DNA of 64,000 nucleotides from Subtercola boreus (GTDB lineage Bacteria; Actinomycetota; Actinomycetes; Actinomycetales; Microbacteriaceae), in assembly GCF_006716115.1 (NCBI RefSeq), contig NZ_VFOO01000001.1, positions 3,472,001-3,536,000 on the forward strand, given 5' to 3'. Positions 50,051 through 58,087 of the stretch are shown here, piece by piece. The position numbers were made by a program, and so were the translations under genes. The notes under the pieces are model-generated. The model was not told the origin of the DNA and searched no databases. It was given only the letters and a program-made list of their open reading frames with translations. Every line of letters starts with the position of its first letter. The first letter of the stretch is position 1.

Positions 50051-51928
50051 TCAGTTCGAACGCAGGTTGCGCCTCCGGCGGGTGAGGCCGAGGGTCACGG
50101 CGCCTCCGATGAGCAGCACCAGGCCGGCGAGGCCGCTCGCGGCGGCGCCATCCATTCCTGTCGCGGCCAGCGTGGGGTTCGAGCCCCCGGCGACGGCCGT
50201 TGAAGACGGCGACGGCACGGCGGTCGGGGCGGCGGTCTCAGTCGGCGTGGGCGTGGGCGTGGGCGTCGCCGGGATCGCGTGCACCAGCTCCGGCGTCGTC
50301 GACGGCGCGAGGCGGTGCAGGGTGGCCTGCTCGTAGTCGTACGACATCGACAGCAGTTCGGCGTCATGACTGCGCTGGGCCACGAGCTCGAGCCCCGCGG
50401 ATTCGCCGGTCGACGTGAATCCGGCCGGCAGCGAGACCGACGGCACGCCGGTGTTCGCGCCCACGTCGCAGAAGGTCGTGCCCGACCAGTCAGGCGTTGC
50501 GGAGCCTGCGCTGGTGGGCATGGCCAGGGCGTCGAGGTCGTGGTCGACGAAGTACTCGTCCATCGCCTTCTTGCCCGCCTCCTGCTCGGCGATCGCCGCG
50601 TCGTAGGTGGGGTTCGGGATGTCGGCACCGGCCAGGAAGAAGTCGATGTCGCCCTGCGTGAGGGACGACTTCCCGTCGGCGATGATGTCTTCGAAGGTGA
50701 GCTTGTCCTTCGGCTCGGCCAGCGCCGCGAGGCCCTCGGGCCAGGTCGCTTCGGTCGTGGCGAAGAACGAGGCGATGCTGGAGCGCATGTCGGTGTAGCC
50801 GGCGCTCTTCAGCGTGCCCGAGACGAAGGCGTGGTTGAAGTCGGGCACGGGAACGATTTCGGCGCCCTGGGCCTTCAGGTCGGCGACGGCCTTGTCGAAG
50901 AGCGCGATCTGCTCGGCGAACCCGGGGCGGGCCTGCTCGTCGGCGGTGTAGTCGTACTGCACGTAGCCGATGCGCTTGCCCTCCAGCGCGGTGTCACTGA
51001 GGCCGGAGACGAACGTGGCGGGGTTCTGCTCGTTCGCGATGACGGTTCTCGGGTCGGCCGGGTCGTAGCCGGCGAGCACCTGCATCAGCAGGGCCGCATC
51101 CGTGACCGTCTTGGTCATCGGGCCGGAGACGTCCTGCGGCGCGCTCAGCGGCACGACCCCGGCGACACTCGTAAGGCCCATCGTGGGGCGGTAGCCGACG
51201 AGGCTCTCATGGGCGCTCGGGCCGACGATCGAGCCGCAGGTGTCGGTGCCGAGACCTGCGGGGCCGAAGCTCGCTGCGACGGCTGCGCCGGTTCCGCCGC
51301 TCGACCCACTGGCGCTGTTGGCCTGGTTGTAGGCGTTGTTCGTGCGACCCCGCTCCGAGCTGAGCGTGAAGGTGCCGTGCCAGGCGAATTCCGACATGTT
51401 GGTCTTTGCCAGGATGATCGCGCCCGCGTCACGCAGCCGAGCGACGGCGGTCGAGTCGAGTTTCGTCTGGTAGGTGCGGAGCGAGACGCTGCCGGCGGTC
51501 GTCGGCATGTCGAAGGTGGCGTAGTTGTCTTTGACGAGGATGGGCACGCCGTGCAGCGGGCCGCGGAGCTTGCCGGCCGCACGTTCGGCATCGAGCGTCG
51601 CCGCGGTTGCGAGGGCCTCAGGGTTCTCGCGGATGATCGCCGCGAGGCCGGGCTGCGTGCCGTACGGGGTGTCGTATGCCGCGATGCGGTCGAGGTACTC
51701 CTGCGTCAGCGCGACGGAGGTCGTCTCGCCCGACGCCAGCAGCGCGAGGATGTCGGTGACGCCGAGGTCGACGACATCGGGGGCGGCGACCGCTGGGGAG
51801 ACGGCGGTCGGCGCGGCGAAAACGGCAGGGGCGAGGACGGAGGAGGTGACAGCGAAACCGGCGCAGATGGCGGTCACGGCAGCGGCGCGGGAGAAGGTGC
51901 GCAGAGAGGTGGTTCGAGGGGGCAACAC
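50051..51928 (-). CDS. secreted, sortase-anchored amidase
   Basis: About 625 residues from GTG 51928, with GGAAC just upstream. An N-terminal signal peptide (LRTFSRAAAVTAICAGFAV then APAVFAAPTA) is followed by an amidase-signature enzyme. The catalytic triad is visible: Lys in VPILVKDNYA, Ser in SASGSSGGTGAA and Ser in GTDTCGSIVG. After a Pro/Thr-rich linker (TPTPTPTPTE), the C-terminus has LAATG, a hydrophobic helix and RRRR, a sorting signal of the LAxTG type used by actinobacterial class E sortases. It probably hydrolyses amides or peptides at the cell wall. The longer upstream frame to 52171 is antisense-like. Confidence 0.87.
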   Translation of the reverse strand: MLPPRTTSLRTFSRAAAVTAICAGFAVTSSVLAPAVFAAPTAVSPAVAAPDVVDLGVTDILALLASGETTSVALTQEYLDRIAAYDTPYGTQPGLAAIIRENPEALATAATLDAERAAGKLRGPLHGVPILVKDNYATFDMPTTAGSVSLRTYQTKLDSTAVARLRDAGAIILAKTNMSEFAWHGTFTLSSERGRTNNAYNQANSASGSSGGTGAAVAASFGPAGLGTDTCGSIVGPSAHESLVGYRPTMGLTSVAGVVPLSAPQDVSGPMTKTVTDAALLMQVLAGYDPADPRTVIANEQNPATFVSGLSDTALEGKRIGYVQYDYTADEQARPGFAEQIALFDKAVADLKAQGAEIVPVPDFNHAFVSGTLKSAGYTDMRSSIASFFATTEATWPEGLAALAEPKDKLTFEDIIADGKSSLTQGDIDFFLAGADIPNPTYDAAIAEQEAGKKAMDEYFVDHDLDALAMPTSAGSATPDWSGTTFCDVGANTGVPSVSLPAGFTSTGESAGLELVAQRSHDAELLSMSYDYEQATLHRLAPSTTPELVHAIPATPTPTPTPTETAAPTAVPSPSSTAVAGGSNPTLAATGMDGAAASGLAGLVLLIGGAVTLGLTRRRRNLRSN

Positions 51929-52041
51929 GGTTCCAAACTCTGAGAGAACTGACAGTGGATTGCCAGTTTCATGCAGGCAGATTTCGCCGGTGTTTCCGCA
52001 GTGGGTCGGTCTCATGACTGTGGCGGGCGCGGCCCACCGCG

Positions 52042-52941
52042 TCACGTGCCGCTTGTCGCCCCGACCCGTCGCCCGCGCTTCAGAAGGCGCGACGCGCCCA
52101 TCACGATCACGGCGACGATCGCACCGAGCACCAGCCCGAACACGGCCGACAGCGCGGTGTCGGCGATCCACACGACGACGGGGCCGGCCGCCTCGATCGC
52201 ATCGGTGACGGCGTGCACCAGGTCGGCCGGGGCGTGCCAGAACGTCTCGGCCAGGTTCGCGATCACCAGGTGCCCGCCCACCCAGAGCATGGCGACGGTT
52301 CCGACCACGCTGATCACCCGGAAGACGGTGGGCATAGCCGCGACGATCCGCGCGCCGGCTCGACGGATCCGCCTCTCCCCGCTCTTCATGAGCCGCAGCC
52401 CGATGTCGTCGATCTTGACCAGCAGGGCGACAGCGCCGTACACCAGCGCCGTCATACCGAGGCCGATCACCACCAGGGCGGCCAGCGTCATCCAGATTTC
52501 CGCTTCGGGGTCAAGGCTCGCCAGCGCGATGAGCATGATCTCCGTGCTCAGGATGAGGTCGGTGCGGATGGCGCCGAACACCAGCTTCTTCTCGTCCCGC
52601 GGTTCGGCATCGTCGCTGGCGTGGTGCGCGCCGAACCATTCCGAGACCTTCTCGGCGCCTTCGAAGCACAGGTACGTGCCGCCGACGAGGAGAAGGAACG
52701 GGAGCACGCCGGGGGCGAACGCGGAGAGCAGCAGCGCGAGCGGGATGATGATGACGAACTTGTTGAACAGGCTGCCGAGCGCGATGCGCCAGACGACGGG
52801 GAGCTCGCGGGCAGGCGTCAGCCCCTGCACGTACTGCGGGGTGACGGCCGCATCGTCGATGACGACCCCGGCGGTCTTCGCGCTCGCCTTCAGGGCAGCG
52901 GTCAGGATGTCATCGACGACGGCGAGGAGGCCGACCGACAT
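52042..52941 (-). CDS. DUF808 (YedI-like) membrane protein
   Basis: 299 residues. The translation reads LLAVVDDILTAALKASAKTAGVVIDDAAVTPQYVQGL, GSLFNKFVIIIPLALLLSAF, GTYLCFEGAEKVSEW, then EKKLVFGAIRTDLILSTEIMLIAL. These are the hallmark segments of the DUF808/YedI family, which has several membrane helices. The function is unknown. It is 114 nt upstream of the amidase gene in the same direction. A cotranscript is possible but not indicated. Confidence 0.87.
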   Translation of the reverse strand: MSVGLLAVVDDILTAALKASAKTAGVVIDDAAVTPQYVQGLTPARELPVVWRIALGSLFNKFVIIIPLALLLSAFAPGVLPFLLLVGGTYLCFEGAEKVSEWFGAHHASDDAEPRDEKKLVFGAIRTDLILSTEIMLIALASLDPEAEIWMTLAALVVIGLGMTALVYGAVALLVKIDDIGLRLMKSGERRIRRAGARIVAAMPTVFRVISVVGTVAMLWVGGHLVIANLAETFWHAPADLVHAVTDAIEAAGPVVVWIADTALSAVFGLVLGAIVAVIVMGASRLLKRGRRVGATSGT

Positions 52942-53032
52942 GGTGTTCTCCTAGGCGGGACGGGTCGTGCTGCGACCGGGGCGGCGGGGACGGTTCCCAC
53001 AGTAGCGTCTGCCCGGAGAGGGATCCTGAGCG

Positions 53033-53938
53033 CTACTGCTCGAGGGCGGTGTGGAGGGTGCGCACGATCTCGGCGCGTGCGGTGCGACCGGTACGGGTGG
53101 GCAGCAGCGGGTAGACGTGCACCTCGCCGGTGCCCTCGCGGAAGTCGAGTGCGACGCCCGCCGCAGCCGCCTTCTCGACGAGCAGGTGCGCATCCGGGTT
53201 CAGCACATCACGGGTCCCGGTGTAGAGCGTCAGCGGGCCGAGCCCCGCCAGGTCGCCGAAGAGCGGGCTGACGACCGGGTCGAGGAGGTCGCGGTCACCC
53301 CGCCAGAGCTCGGCCAGCACCTTGCCGCCCGGCGTCGCCAGCCACGGATCGGTCGGCTGCACGACCGGGATGCGCGGGTTGCTCCAGCTGAGGTCGAGGG
53401 CCGGCGAGATCAGCACGGTGCGCGGCACGGTGATTCCGTGGTCGTCGCGGAGGGCCAGGGCGGCCGAGAGCGCGATCTGCCCGCCCGCCGAGTCGCCCGC
53501 CAGGCAGGTGGTGCCGAACTGCTCCCGGGAACGTCGAACGAGGTCGACGACCCCGGCGGCCGCTTCGGCTGCGTCACCGAACGGCACCAGCGGATAGATC
53601 GGCAGGATGACCGTGGTGCCCGACTCGGCCGCGATCTGTGCCGCGAGCTGCCAGTGCTGGCTGACGATCTCGTTCACCCAACCGCCGCCGTGCACGTAGA
53701 CCACGCAGCCGTCCGGCGCACCGGTCAGCGGGCTGATCGTGTACACCGGCCACGACAGATCGGTGCGCCAGACGTCGACCCGCACATCCTCGCGCAGGCG
53801 GCCGGGCGGCCCGTAGGAGGCTGGCCGGAGTTCGCGCTCCCGCACCCGCCGCCTGGCGGCCTCCGCAGTCACGAAGATGCGGTTCGCCCGCATCGCGCGG
53901 AGCGCCGGGGGGATGAAAGAACTCGGAACGGTCACCAT
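53033..53938 (-). CDS. alpha/beta hydrolase, HSL/fold-3 type
   Basis: 301 residues from the ATG at 53938. An ATG at 53992 extends the frame but starts within the palindromic repeat. The oxyanion motif HGGGW is at 83-87, the nucleophile S150 lies in GDSAGG, the acid aspartate in YTGTRDVLNPDAH and the histidine in GEVHVYPLL. This is the esterase/lipase class related to hormone-sensitive lipase. It follows the inverted-repeat element at 53991-54069. The substrate is unknown. Confidence 0.87.
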   Translation of the reverse strand: MVTVPSSFIPPALRAMRANRIFVTAEAARRRVRERELRPASYGPPGRLREDVRVDVWRTDLSWPVYTISPLTGAPDGCVVYVHGGGWVNEIVSQHWQLAAQIAAESGTTVILPIYPLVPFGDAAEAAAGVVDLVRRSREQFGTTCLAGDSAGGQIALSAALALRDDHGITVPRTVLISPALDLSWSNPRIPVVQPTDPWLATPGGKVLAELWRGDRDLLDPVVSPLFGDLAGLGPLTLYTGTRDVLNPDAHLLVEKAAAAGVALDFREGTGEVHVYPLLPTRTGRTARAEIVRTLHTALEQ

Positions 53939-53990
53939 CGCCCCATTCTGCTCCTCCCCGCCCCCCGCCCACCCTCCGCGCGGGCTCGTC

Positions 53991-54069
53991 ATCGAATCGA
54001 TTCGATGGGACGCAAACTGCTCTCAAGCCGCCCCAGAGCAGCAGTTGGGGTCCTTTCGAATCGATTCGA
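53991..54069. repeat. 79-bp imperfect inverted repeat with a palindrome at each end
   Basis: ATCGAATCGATTCGAT (53991-54006) is a perfect palindrome, and TCGAATCGATTCGA recurs at 54056-54069. Between them the sequences also mirror each other: GGAC-N3-AACTGC...TCT on the left and the complement of GGAC-N3-AACTGCTGCTCT on the right. The arms of about 30-35 bp are thus largely complementary around an 11-nt loop. This may be a small palindromic mobile element or a pair of LacI-type operators. Confidence 0.7.
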
Positions 54070-54129
54070 CGCAAGGGGAGAGGGCGCGGAGGCGCGCGGG
54101 AGCGCGAGGCCGCGGGGGCGCGGGGCGGG

Positions 54130-55092
54130 TCAGTGGGCGGCGGGGGCGTGCTTCCAGAAGCCCGAGAACGTGATGCGCGACTTCGGCAGGCCGGCCCGGT
54201 GCAGGGCGCGGCGACCCTCGGTGGCGAGCGTCGACTCGCCCACGATGAACGCATAGTCGTGCGGATGCGGCGTGATCTTCGCGCGCAACGCCTCGAGCGC
54301 GCCGTGTCCGGGTGATGGATGCCCGGCCGCCCGGTCCGCACGAGCGTGGTGCCGGGCGGGACCGGCACCGGCCGGAACGCTGCGGAGCGCTGACGGCGCG
54401 GCCGCGGCATCCTCCGCCCCGGCACTCGTCTCGGCCGACGACCCGGGTGATGGATGCCCGGCGGCACCGCCGCGCACCACCCACGTGACCTCGACCCCCG
54501 CGGGCGCCCGGAGCGTCTCGACATCGGCAGAGGACGGCACCTCGATGATGGCCGTGCCGGTGACGCCCGGGTCGAGGTCCCGCAGAATGCCGCGGAGCGC
54601 CGGCAGACCGCTCTCGTCGGAGACGAGGTGCACGCCGCGCAGGTCGGCCGGCGGGTCGAACATCGGCCCCTGGTCGAGGAGCGCCACCGGCGAGCCGACC
54701 GCGGCGGTGGTCGCCCAGATGGCCACGCCGCCCGTGACCTCGCCAGCGGCATCCCGGTGGATCACGACGTCGATGTCGAGCTCGGTGCGCCCGTCGACCG
54801 TGCGGAAGTCGGCCACGGTGTAGTTGCTGCAGTGCGGCCGGGTCTCCTCGGGAATAGCCAGGTAGTGCTTGTACCAGCCGCGCCCGGTCACAGCGGGCAG
54901 GTGCAGCGGTGAACCTGCGACCGGGGGCAGGAACAGTCGGAACCAGTGGTCGAAACCGGTCCATTCGAATGCCGAGAGCGTATCGCCCGTGATCGTCACG
55001 CGCTGGAACGACGGCGAGAGCCGTTCGGAGCGGGAGATCACCGCGCTGAACAGCTGGGGGTCGGTCGGCATGAGTCGGGGATAGCGGGCCAT
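54130..55092 (-). CDS. siderophore-interacting protein, FAD-dependent ferric reductase
   Basis: 320 residues; the start MARYPRLMPTDPQLFSAVI lies 13 nt from the iron box. The FAD domain reads RSERLSPSFQRVTITG, GFDHWFRLFLPP and SNYTVADFR. The NAD(P)H domain has VALLDQGPMFDPP, HLVSDESGLPALRGILRDL and the end motif KSRITFSGFWKHAPA. It releases iron from ferric siderophores in the cytoplasm. SIP proteins are usually 260-290 residues. The extra length is an Ala/Pro-rich insert around residue 205-265 that contains AGHPSPG twice. It is divergent from the FecCD-type importer genes. Confidence 0.9.
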   Translation of the reverse strand: MARYPRLMPTDPQLFSAVISRSERLSPSFQRVTITGDTLSAFEWTGFDHWFRLFLPPVAGSPLHLPAVTGRGWYKHYLAIPEETRPHCSNYTVADFRTVDGRTELDIDVVIHRDAAGEVTGGVAIWATTAAVGSPVALLDQGPMFDPPADLRGVHLVSDESGLPALRGILRDLDPGVTGTAIIEVPSSADVETLRAPAGVEVTWVVRGGAAGHPSPGSSAETSAGAEDAAAAPSALRSVPAGAGPARHHARADRAAGHPSPGHGALEALRAKITPHPHDYAFIVGESTLATEGRRALHRAGLPKSRITFSGFWKHAPAAH

Positions 55093-55105
55093 GCAGACAA
55101 GCTTA

Positions 55106-55124
55106 TTAGGTAAGGCTACGCTTA
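55106..55124. promoter_or_regulatory. iron box (DtxR/IdeR type) between SIP and permease genes
   Basis: TTAGGTAAGGCTACGCTTA matches the 19-bp consensus TTAGGTTAGGCTAACCTAA at 15 positions. It is 14 nt from the SIP start and 5 nt from the FecCD start, so one bound repressor would shut off both directions when iron is plentiful. Confidence 0.8.
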
Positions 55125-55128
55125 CAAG

Positions 55129-56139
55129 ATGCACCGCACTCAGACTCGTCGATCCTCGCGCGCCGTCGTGCTGATCGTGCTCGGGGCGTCGGTCGTCGCG
55201 TTCTCGTTCCTGAGCCTGATGCTCGGCAGCAACCTGATCGGTCCCGATGCCGTCGTGACCGGGCTCTTCGATCCGTCCCGCGATGTCGGCGCCGTCGTCT
55301 GGGGCTCCCGCGTGCCGCGCACCGTGCTCGGCCTCCTCGTGGGGTTCTGTCTCGGCGTGGCCGGCGCGGTCATGCAGGGCCAGACCCGCAATCCGCTCGC
55401 CGATCCGGGGCTGTTCGGTGTCTCGGCCGGCGCCAGCTTCGCCGTGGTCATCGGCGTGTACGTGCTCGGCACGAGCTCGGTGCTGACGACGCTCTGGCTC
55501 GCGCTCGTGGGGGCCACGGTGGCGAGCGTCGTGGTGTTCGGGGTCGCTGCGATGGGCCGGGGCCTCTCCAGCCCGGTTCCGCTGGCGATAGCAGGCACCG
55601 CCGTCTCGGCTCTGCTGGTCGCGCTCACCTCGTTCCTCGTGTTGAGCGACGAGACGACACTCTCGGCGTATCGCATCTGGGTCGTCGGGTCGCTCTCGGG
55701 TCGCTCGCTCACCGGTGTGGATGCCGCACTGCTCTTCGCGGGTGTCGGAATGGTCTTCGCCGCCGCCAACATCCGGTCGCTCAACAACCTCGCCCTCGGC
55801 ACCGAACTCGCCAGCGGTCTCGGCGAGAGCCTGCTGCGCGCCCGCCTCGTGGGTCTCGCCGCGATCACGCTGCTCACCGCCGCCGCGGTCGCGATCTCGG
55901 GTCCGATCGGTTTCGTGGGTCTGACGGCCCCGCACATCGCGCGCCGCCTGGTGGGCGGCGATAACCACTGGCTGCTTCCGGCCTCCGGTCTCGTCGGCGC
56001 CTGCGTTCTGCTCGCCGCCGACGTGCTGGGCCGGATGATCGGGGGCAACGCCGAGGTCTCGGTGGGTGTCGTGCTCACGGTGATGGGCGGCATCGTCTTC
56101 ATCTCGATCGTGCGGCGCGGAAAGATGGCGACCCTGTGA
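55129..56139 (+). CDS. siderophore ABC transporter permease, FecCD family (1)
   Basis: 336 residues with about ten helices. The family motifs are GSRVPRTVLGLLVGFCLGVAGAVMQGQTRNPLADPGLFGVSAGASFAVV near residues 60-107, and ISGPIGFVGLTAPHIARRLVGGDNHWLLPASGLVGA near 260-300. It pairs with the second permease to form the heterodimeric membrane channel for a ferric siderophore. The ATG lies just after the iron box, giving a very short leader. Its stop overlaps the GTG of the next permease gene. Confidence 0.93.
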   Translation: MHRTQTRRSSRAVVLIVLGASVVAFSFLSLMLGSNLIGPDAVVTGLFDPSRDVGAVVWGSRVPRTVLGLLVGFCLGVAGAVMQGQTRNPLADPGLFGVSAGASFAVVIGVYVLGTSSVLTTLWLALVGATVASVVVFGVAAMGRGLSSPVPLAIAGTAVSALLVALTSFLVLSDETTLSAYRIWVVGSLSGRSLTGVDAALLFAGVGMVFAAANIRSLNNLALGTELASGLGESLLRARLVGLAAITLLTAAAVAISGPIGFVGLTAPHIARRLVGGDNHWLLPASGLVGACVLLAADVLGRMIGGNAEVSVGVVLTVMGGIVFISIVRRGKMATL

Positions 56140-57209
56140 CGAAGCAACTCGACCGTCCCGTCTACGCCGACGGCCACCGCTTCTTCGGCCGGCACTGGCG
56201 GGGGCGCGTGGTGATCGTCACGATCGTGCTGCTCGTCGTCGTCGTGCTGCTCGGCATCCTGGGTATCCTCGCCGGGTCGTCGTCGCTGACGGTTCCGGAT
56301 GTCGTCGAGACCCTGCTCGGGGCCGGAACGCGCGCCCAGAACCTCATCGTGATCGACCTCCGCCTGCCGCGCGTGGTCGGCGGCCTGCTCGTCGGCGCAG
56401 CACTCGGACTCGCGGGCGCGCTGACGCAGACGTTCGCGCGCAACCCGCTCGCGACGCCGGACATCATCGGCGTGACATCCGGAGCCAGCCTCGGCGCCGT
56501 CGCGGCCATCGTGCTCGCGGGCGGCACCTATTCCGTCGCCGCGGGCCTGCTCACGATCGGACTGCCGGCCATCGCCACCATCGGCGCCCTGGTCACCGCC
56601 GCGATCGTCTACGGCCTCTCCTGGCGGGGCGGGGTCGACAGCTACCGGCTGATCCTGATCGGGATCGGCGCCACCGCGACCCTCACCGGCATCACGAGCT
56701 ACCTCATCGCGAAGGCGCAGATCACCGAGGCCGCGACGGCCGCCCAGTGGCTCGTCGGCAGCCTGTCGGGCATCTCGTGGGCGAGCGTCTGGCCGGTGCT
56801 GGTCGTGCTGCTGATCGTTACCCCCATCGCCCTCGTGCAGTCGACGAACCTCGACATCAGCCAGCTCGGCGACGACGTGTCGACGGGGTTGGGTGTCGCC
56901 ATCCAGCGCCACCGCGTGATCGTGATCGTCTGCGCGGTGCTGCTGACGGCGGCGGCAGTGTCGGCGAGCGGGCCGATCGAGTTCGTGGCGTTCGTCGCCC
57001 CGCAGATCGCCCGGCGGCTGGCGAAGACCGGGCGGCCGCCGCTGCTCGCGTCCGGCCTCCTGGGCGCTGTCATCGTGGTCGGCGGCGACGCTCTGGCCCG
57101 CGGGGTGCTCCCGGGGGAGATCCCGGTCGGCATCATCACGGCGATCGTCGGCGCGCCATACCTGATCTGGCTGCTAACGCGGCGCAATTCCAAGGAGAGC
57201 AACGCGTGA
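56136..57209 (+). CDS. siderophore ABC transporter permease, FecCD family (2)
   Basis: 357 residues from a GTG overlapping the previous stop (GTGA). Motifs are DLRLPRVVGGLLVGAALGLAGALTQTFARNPLATPDIIGVTSGAS and ASGPIEFVAFVAPQIARRLAKTGRPPLLASGLLGA. The N-terminus of about 25 soluble residues is a little longer than in the first permease. It would form the second half of the channel. The ATPase gene starts within its stop codon. Confidence 0.93.
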   Translation: MTKQLDRPVYADGHRFFGRHWRGRVVIVTIVLLVVVVLLGILGILAGSSSLTVPDVVETLLGAGTRAQNLIVIDLRLPRVVGGLLVGAALGLAGALTQTFARNPLATPDIIGVTSGASLGAVAAIVLAGGTYSVAAGLLTIGLPAIATIGALVTAAIVYGLSWRGGVDSYRLILIGIGATATLTGITSYLIAKAQITEAATAAQWLVGSLSGISWASVWPVLVVLLIVTPIALVQSTNLDISQLGDDVSTGLGVAIQRHRVIVIVCAVLLTAAAVSASGPIEFVAFVAPQIARRLAKTGRPPLLASGLLGAVIVVGGDALARGVLPGEIPVGIITAIVGAPYLIWLLTRRNSKESNA

Positions 57210-58066
57210 ACGCGACATCCACTGCTGTGCACACGATCGAGGCGACCGGCGTCGGCCTTTCGCCGAAGCTCGCGCTGGAGGCCCGGGGCGTCACGCTCGC
57301 CTACGAGCGCACCGTCATCTTCGAAGGGCTCGACCTGGCGATCGCCGAAGGCCAGGTCACCACGCTCATCGGGGCGAACGGCAGCGGCAAGTCGACGCTC
57401 CTGAAGGCGTTCGGGCGGCTGCTCGCACCGAGCGCGGGCTCCGTCGAGCTGAACGGGCGGCCGGTGAAGTCGATGGGCACCCGGGATGTCGCGCGGTTGC
57501 TCGCGATCCTGCCGCAGAAGCCGCTCACCCCCTCTGCGACGACTGTGCGCGACCTCGTGTCGCGCGGGAGGCACCCGCACCAGAGCCTCCTGCGCCCGTG
57601 GACGCCGAACGACTCCCGCGTGGTCGACGCGGCGCTCGCCGCCACCGGGCTCAGCGACCTCGAGGGCCGTGACGCCGGTTCGCTCTCGGGCGGGCAGTTG
57701 CAGCGGGCGTGGATCGCCCTCATCCTCGCGCAGGAGGCCCCGACCATCCTGCTCGACGAACCGACGACGTTCCTCGACCTCGCCCACCAGCTCGACGTGT
57801 TGCGCCTGGTGCGAACGATCAACCGTGAGCGCGGAGCGACCGTCGTGATGGTGCTGCACGACCTCACGCTGGCCGGCCGGTACTCCGACCGGCTGGTCGT
57901 GGTGGGGGAGGGCCGCGTGATCGCCGACGGCACGCCGTGGGAGGTGCTGACGCCCGACATCCTGAGCACGGCTTTCGGGCTCGACGCCCTGGTGATCCCC
58001 GATCCGAGCAGTGGGTCGCCGCTCATCGTGCCGGTGGATCCCGATCCCGGCTCGACCACAGCGTAA
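57206..58066 (+). CDS. siderophore ABC transporter ATPase
   Basis: 286 residues from GTG 57206, overlapping the permease stop, with AAGGAGAGC upstream. Walker A is GANGSGKST, followed by LLAILPQKPLTPSATTVRDLVSRGRHPHQS, the signature LSGGQLQRAWIALILAQ, Walker B ILLDEPTTFLD and the switch MVLHDLTLAGRYSD. It is the FepC/FecE class. The last codons overlap the second iron box that precedes the binding-protein gene. Confidence 0.94.
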   Translation: MNATSTAVHTIEATGVGLSPKLALEARGVTLAYERTVIFEGLDLAIAEGQVTTLIGANGSGKSTLLKAFGRLLAPSAGSVELNGRPVKSMGTRDVARLLAILPQKPLTPSATTVRDLVSRGRHPHQSLLRPWTPNDSRVVDAALAATGLSDLEGRDAGSLSGGQLQRAWIALILAQEAPTILLDEPTTFLDLAHQLDVLRLVRTINRERGATVVMVLHDLTLAGRYSDRLVVVGEGRVIADGTPWEVLTPDILSTAFGLDALVIPDPSSGSPLIVPVDPDPGSTTA

Positions 58067-58082
58067 GGATAGGCTAACCTAA
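58064..58082 (+). promoter_or_regulatory. second iron box, in front of the siderophore-binding protein gene
   Basis: TAAGGATAGGCTAACCTAA matches the 19-bp DtxR/IdeR consensus at 17 positions and is better than the one at 55106. It begins at the TAA stop of the ATPase gene and ends 5 nt before the next start codon. The binding protein can therefore be controlled separately from the permeases. Confidence 0.85.
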
Positions 58083-58087
58083 CTTCT

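Noticed and set aside
55140-56912. 590-codon minus-strand frame opposite the FecCD permeases
   Set aside because: Mirrors two well-conserved permease genes and shows no fold of its own.
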